Assembly (NCBI GenBank): GCA_963740065.1
Contig: CAVUCS010000002.1
Coordinates: forward strand, 124,001-188,000
DNA from: DASVDE01 sp963740065
GTDB taxonomy: Bacteria; Actinomycetota; Thermoleophilia; Solirubrobacterales; 70-9
Length of the DNA stretch: 64,000 nt
Reading direction: 5' to 3'
The position numbers were made by a program, and so were the translations under genes. Positions 61,682-64,000 of this stretch are shown here, piece by piece. The notes under the pieces were generated by a model. That model was not told the origin of the DNA. It did not search any database and saw only the letters and a program-made list of their open reading frames with translations. How positions within the stretch are numbered: the stretch's first letter is position 1; each line of letters starts with the position of its first letter.

Positions 61682-63310
61682 ATGACGTTGCGGGAAGGCG
61701 CCGCCTGGCGGGCCCTGGAGGCCCACCACGGAGAGCTGAAGGACCGCCGGCTGCGCGATCTCTTCGACGCCGACCCCCAGCGCGGCGAGCGCCTCGTCGC
61801 CGACGGCGCCGGCCTCCACCTCGACTTCTCCAAGAACCGGATCACCGACGAGACGGTGATGCTGCTCGGTGAGCTGGCGCGGGAGCGCGGGGTCGAGGCG
61901 CGACGCGACGCGATGTTCGCGGGGGAGCACATCAACGTCTCCGAGGATCGCGCCGTCCTTCACGTGGCGCTGCGGATGCCGCGTGAGCGCTCGCTCGTCG
62001 TCGATGGGGTGGACGTGGTGAGAGAGGTGCACGAAGTGCTCGACCGGATGGGCCACTTCGCCGAAGCGGTGCGCTCGGGCGAGTGGACCGGCCACACCGG
62101 CCGGCCGATCCGCAACGTTGTCAACATCGGCATCGGCGGTTCCGACCTCGGCCCGGTGATGGCCTACGAGGCGCTGCGTCACTACAGCCGCCGCGAGATG
62201 ACCTTCCGCTTCGTCTCCAACGTCGACGGCACCGATTTCGCCGAGTGCACCCGCGACCTCGACCCCGAGGAGACCCTCTTCGTCGTCGCTTCGAAGACCT
62301 TCACCACCCTGGAGACGATGACCAACGCGCGCACCGCGCGGGAGTGGTCGCTCGCCGGCCTCGGCGGGGATGAGTCCGCCGTCGCCAAACACTTTGTCGC
62401 CGTCTCCACCAATGCCGAGGAGGTCTCCAAGTTCGGCATCGACACCGACAACATGTTCGGCTTCTGGGAGTGGGTGGGGGGCCGTTACTCGATGGACTCC
62501 GCGATCGGCCTCTCGACCATGCTGGCAATCGGCCCCGCTCGCTTCGCCGAGATGCTCGCCGGCTTTCACGCCATGGATGAGCACTTCCGCACCGCGGCGC
62601 CGGCCACCAACCTGCCGATGCTGATGGGCTTGCTCAGCGTTTGGTACGCCGACTTCTTCGGCGCCCAGACCTGCGGCGTCTTCCCTTACGACCAGTACCT
62701 GCACCGCTTTCCCGCCTACCTCCAGCAGCTGACGATGGAGTCGAACGGCAAGCATGTGACGCTGGACGGCGCCCGCGTCGACTACGACACCGGCGCGATC
62801 TTCTGGGGTGAGCCGGGAACCAACGGACAGCACTCCTTCTACCAGTTGATTCACCAGGGGACGCGACTTATCCCTTGCGATTTCATCGGCTTCATGCATA
62901 CGCTGAATCCGATCGGCGACCACCATGACCTGTTGATGTCAAACGTTTTCGCCCAGTCCGAGGCACTCGCTTTCGGCAAAACCCCGGAGCAGGTGCGGGC
63001 CGAGGGCACCCCAGACGATGTCGTCCCGCACCGGGTGATGGAGGGCAACCGGCCCTCCAACACGATCCTCGCCGATCGCCTCACCCCGGCGACCCTGGGG
63101 TCGCTCGTCGCTCTCTATGAGCACAGCGTCTTCACCCAAGGGGCGATTTGGGGAATCGACTCCTTCGACCAGTGGGGGGTCGAGCTGGGTAAGGCCCTGG
63201 CCGTCGCGATCATCCCCGAGCTGCAGGCGGGCCGGGAGCCGAAGCTGCGCCACGACAGCTCCACCAACGCGCTGATCCGCCGCTACCGCCAGGCGAGGCG
63301 CGAGGAGTAA
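61682..63310 (+). CDS. pgi: glucose-6-phosphate isomerase
   Basis: This enzyme interconverts glucose 6-phosphate and fructose 6-phosphate (542 aa, standard). Signature blocks are VNIGIGGSDLGPVMAYEAL, FVVASKTFTTLETMTNA, the catalytic glutamate region LTMESNGKHVT and GQHSFYQLIHQGT, and a C-terminal FDQWGVELGKALA. The ATG at 61682 is right after the palindrome, which contributes the ribosome site. It links glycolysis to the pentose phosphate genes upstream. Confidence 0.97.
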   Translation: MTLREGAAWRALEAHHGELKDRRLRDLFDADPQRGERLVADGAGLHLDFSKNRITDETVMLLGELARERGVEARRDAMFAGEHINVSEDRAVLHVALRMPRERSLVVDGVDVVREVHEVLDRMGHFAEAVRSGEWTGHTGRPIRNVVNIGIGGSDLGPVMAYEALRHYSRREMTFRFVSNVDGTDFAECTRDLDPEETLFVVASKTFTTLETMTNARTAREWSLAGLGGDESAVAKHFVAVSTNAEEVSKFGIDTDNMFGFWEWVGGRYSMDSAIGLSTMLAIGPARFAEMLAGFHAMDEHFRTAAPATNLPMLMGLLSVWYADFFGAQTCGVFPYDQYLHRFPAYLQQLTMESNGKHVTLDGARVDYDTGAIFWGEPGTNGQHSFYQLIHQGTRLIPCDFIGFMHTLNPIGDHHDLLMSNVFAQSEALAFGKTPEQVRAEGTPDDVVPHRVMEGNRPSNTILADRLTPATLGSLVALYEHSVFTQGAIWGIDSFDQWGVELGKALAVAIIPELQAGREPKLRHDSSTNALIRRYRQARREE

Positions 63311-63312
63311 GC

Positions 63313-64000
63313 GTGCCCTTCGACGCCCTACCGCTGGCGGCGTCGGAGTCCAACCTGCTCGCCGCGCGCGAGCTGATGGCGTTCACCCTCGCCTTCCACA
63401 TCATCCTCTCCTGCATCGGCGTTGCCTTCCCGGCGATGGTCCTCACCGCAAACTGGATCGGGCTGAAACGCGGCGACGCGGACGCGATTCGCCTGGCGAA
63501 ACGCTGGTCCAAAGCTCTCGCCGTCACCTTCGCCGTCGGCGCCGTCACCGGCACCGTGCTCAGCTTCGAGTTCGGCTTGCTCTGGCCGCGCTTCATGGAG
63601 CGCTTTGGCGACGCCTTCGGGATCGCTTTCGCGATTGAGGGCCTCTTCTTCTTCACTGAGGCGATCTTCCTCGCGATCTACATCTACGGCTGGAAGCGGC
63701 TTAGCGGCTGGGCGCACTTCTGGGCGGGCGTGCCGATGTTGGTCACCGGCATCGGCGGCGCCTTCTCCGTCGTCACCGCCAACGCGTGGATGAACCAGCC
63801 GCAGGGCTTCACGCTCGACGCCGCCGGCAAGGTGATCGATACCGAGCCGCTCAAGGTTCTCTTCAACTCCGCCTGGAGCTACGAGGTCCCCCACATGATC
63901 CTCGCCGCCTACATGGTCGTCGGCTTCCTCGTTGCCTCGATCTACGCGGTCGGGATGCTGCGCGGGCGGCGCGACCGCCTGCACCGGCTCGGGCTGTTGA
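63313..64000 (+). CDS. cydA: cytochrome bd ubiquinol oxidase subunit I, partial
   Basis: This is the start of the quinol oxidase large subunit; the 3' end lies beyond the window (229 residues visible). The GTG at 63313 lies two bases after pgi. The first helices carry the conserved AARELMAFTLAFHIILSC (a heme-ligand histidine) and FAIEGLFFFTEAIFLAIYIYGW with the membrane glutamates. VTANAWMNQPQGFTLD starts the quinol-binding loop region. It would act as a terminal oxidase alongside complex I. Confidence 0.96.
   Translation, partial: MPFDALPLAASESNLLAARELMAFTLAFHIILSCIGVAFPAMVLTANWIGLKRGDADAIRLAKRWSKALAVTFAVGAVTGTVLSFEFGLLWPRFMERFGDAFGIAFAIEGLFFFTEAIFLAIYIYGWKRLSGWAHFWAGVPMLVTGIGGAFSVVTANAWMNQPQGFTLDAAGKVIDTEPLKVLFNSAWSYEVPHMILAAYMVVGFLVASIYAVGMLRGRRDRLHRLGLL

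Noticed and set aside
62866..62880. A half-copy of the family A arm (GCGACTTATCCC) inside pgi
   Set aside because: It encodes conserved residues of the isomerase (TRLIPCDF), has no right arm and causes no length change; chance match or very old.

Overview
The window is a dense, GC-rich stretch of chromosome with no gene-free gap over 300 bases. It carries no tRNA, rRNA, CRISPR array or transposase gene that I can see. Gene content and order (complete nuo operon in conserved order, B12-dependent ribonucleotide reductase, DUF2304/GT2 pair, actinobacterial-style topA-tmk-holB order, many GTG/TTG starts and 4-base start/stop overlaps) suggest an actinomycetote, most likely of the Thermoleophilia/Solirubrobacterales type. 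That placement is inference; no marker was searched.

Region by region. (1) 1-11147, minus strand: complex I operon nuoA-B-C-D-E-F-G-H-I-J-K-L, with almost every gene overlapping the next; nuoL carries an apparent one-base frameshift near 1129 and runs off the left edge. (2) 11244-19572: a membrane protein, a metallo-beta-lactamase-fold hydrolase, a flavin reductase, a lipoprotein cytochrome c, serS, a LuxR-type response regulator, msrB, a CAP-domain secreted protein, a thioesterase, an MFS transporter and a NagD-like HAD phosphatase. (3) 19731-29528: a MacB-like ABC exporter pair, an HSL-type esterase divergent from a P450, the B12-dependent ribonucleotide reductase and a hemolysin III protein. 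(4) 29641-35455: a precorrin-2 dehydrogenase, a sugar epimerase, then topA-tmk-holB in which TopA looks archaeal in type. (5) 35488-46666: DUF2304/GT2, a two-component system, a phosphoesterase, an EmrB-like MFS, an MBL/SRPBCC/PQQ-propeller run, a GH26-like protein and recQ. (6) 46761-64000: efeB-efeO iron uptake, then a carbohydrate island with zwf, gnd, pgl, rpiA, tkt, tal and pgi, which gives the whole pentose phosphate pathway except ribulose-phosphate 3-epimerase. It is interspersed with an FHA protein, a TolB-like propeller, a GST-like protein and a Ser/Thr kinase with a propeller sensor, and ends in the start of cydA.

The most unusual content lies between and inside the genes. First, there is a family of palindromes of about 51 bp with a 23-5-23 layout and TATG-like loops. 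Four copies share a stem (18921, 23029, 46709, 61627); four others have different stems (35449, 41158, 50614, 54422), and two of these differ by fully compensated changes. One copy lies in frame inside the HAD phosphatase gene, and another supplies the apparent ribosome binding site of pgi. Second, there is a structured repeat of about 115 bp in three copies (19589, 29526, 58350), whose outermost 7-9 base pairs differ from copy to copy yet stay complementary. Third, there is a GC-rich hairpin inside nuoG (4389) with a related one between tmk and holB (34296). These are the best candidates for an undescribed system of mobile or regulatory palindromes.
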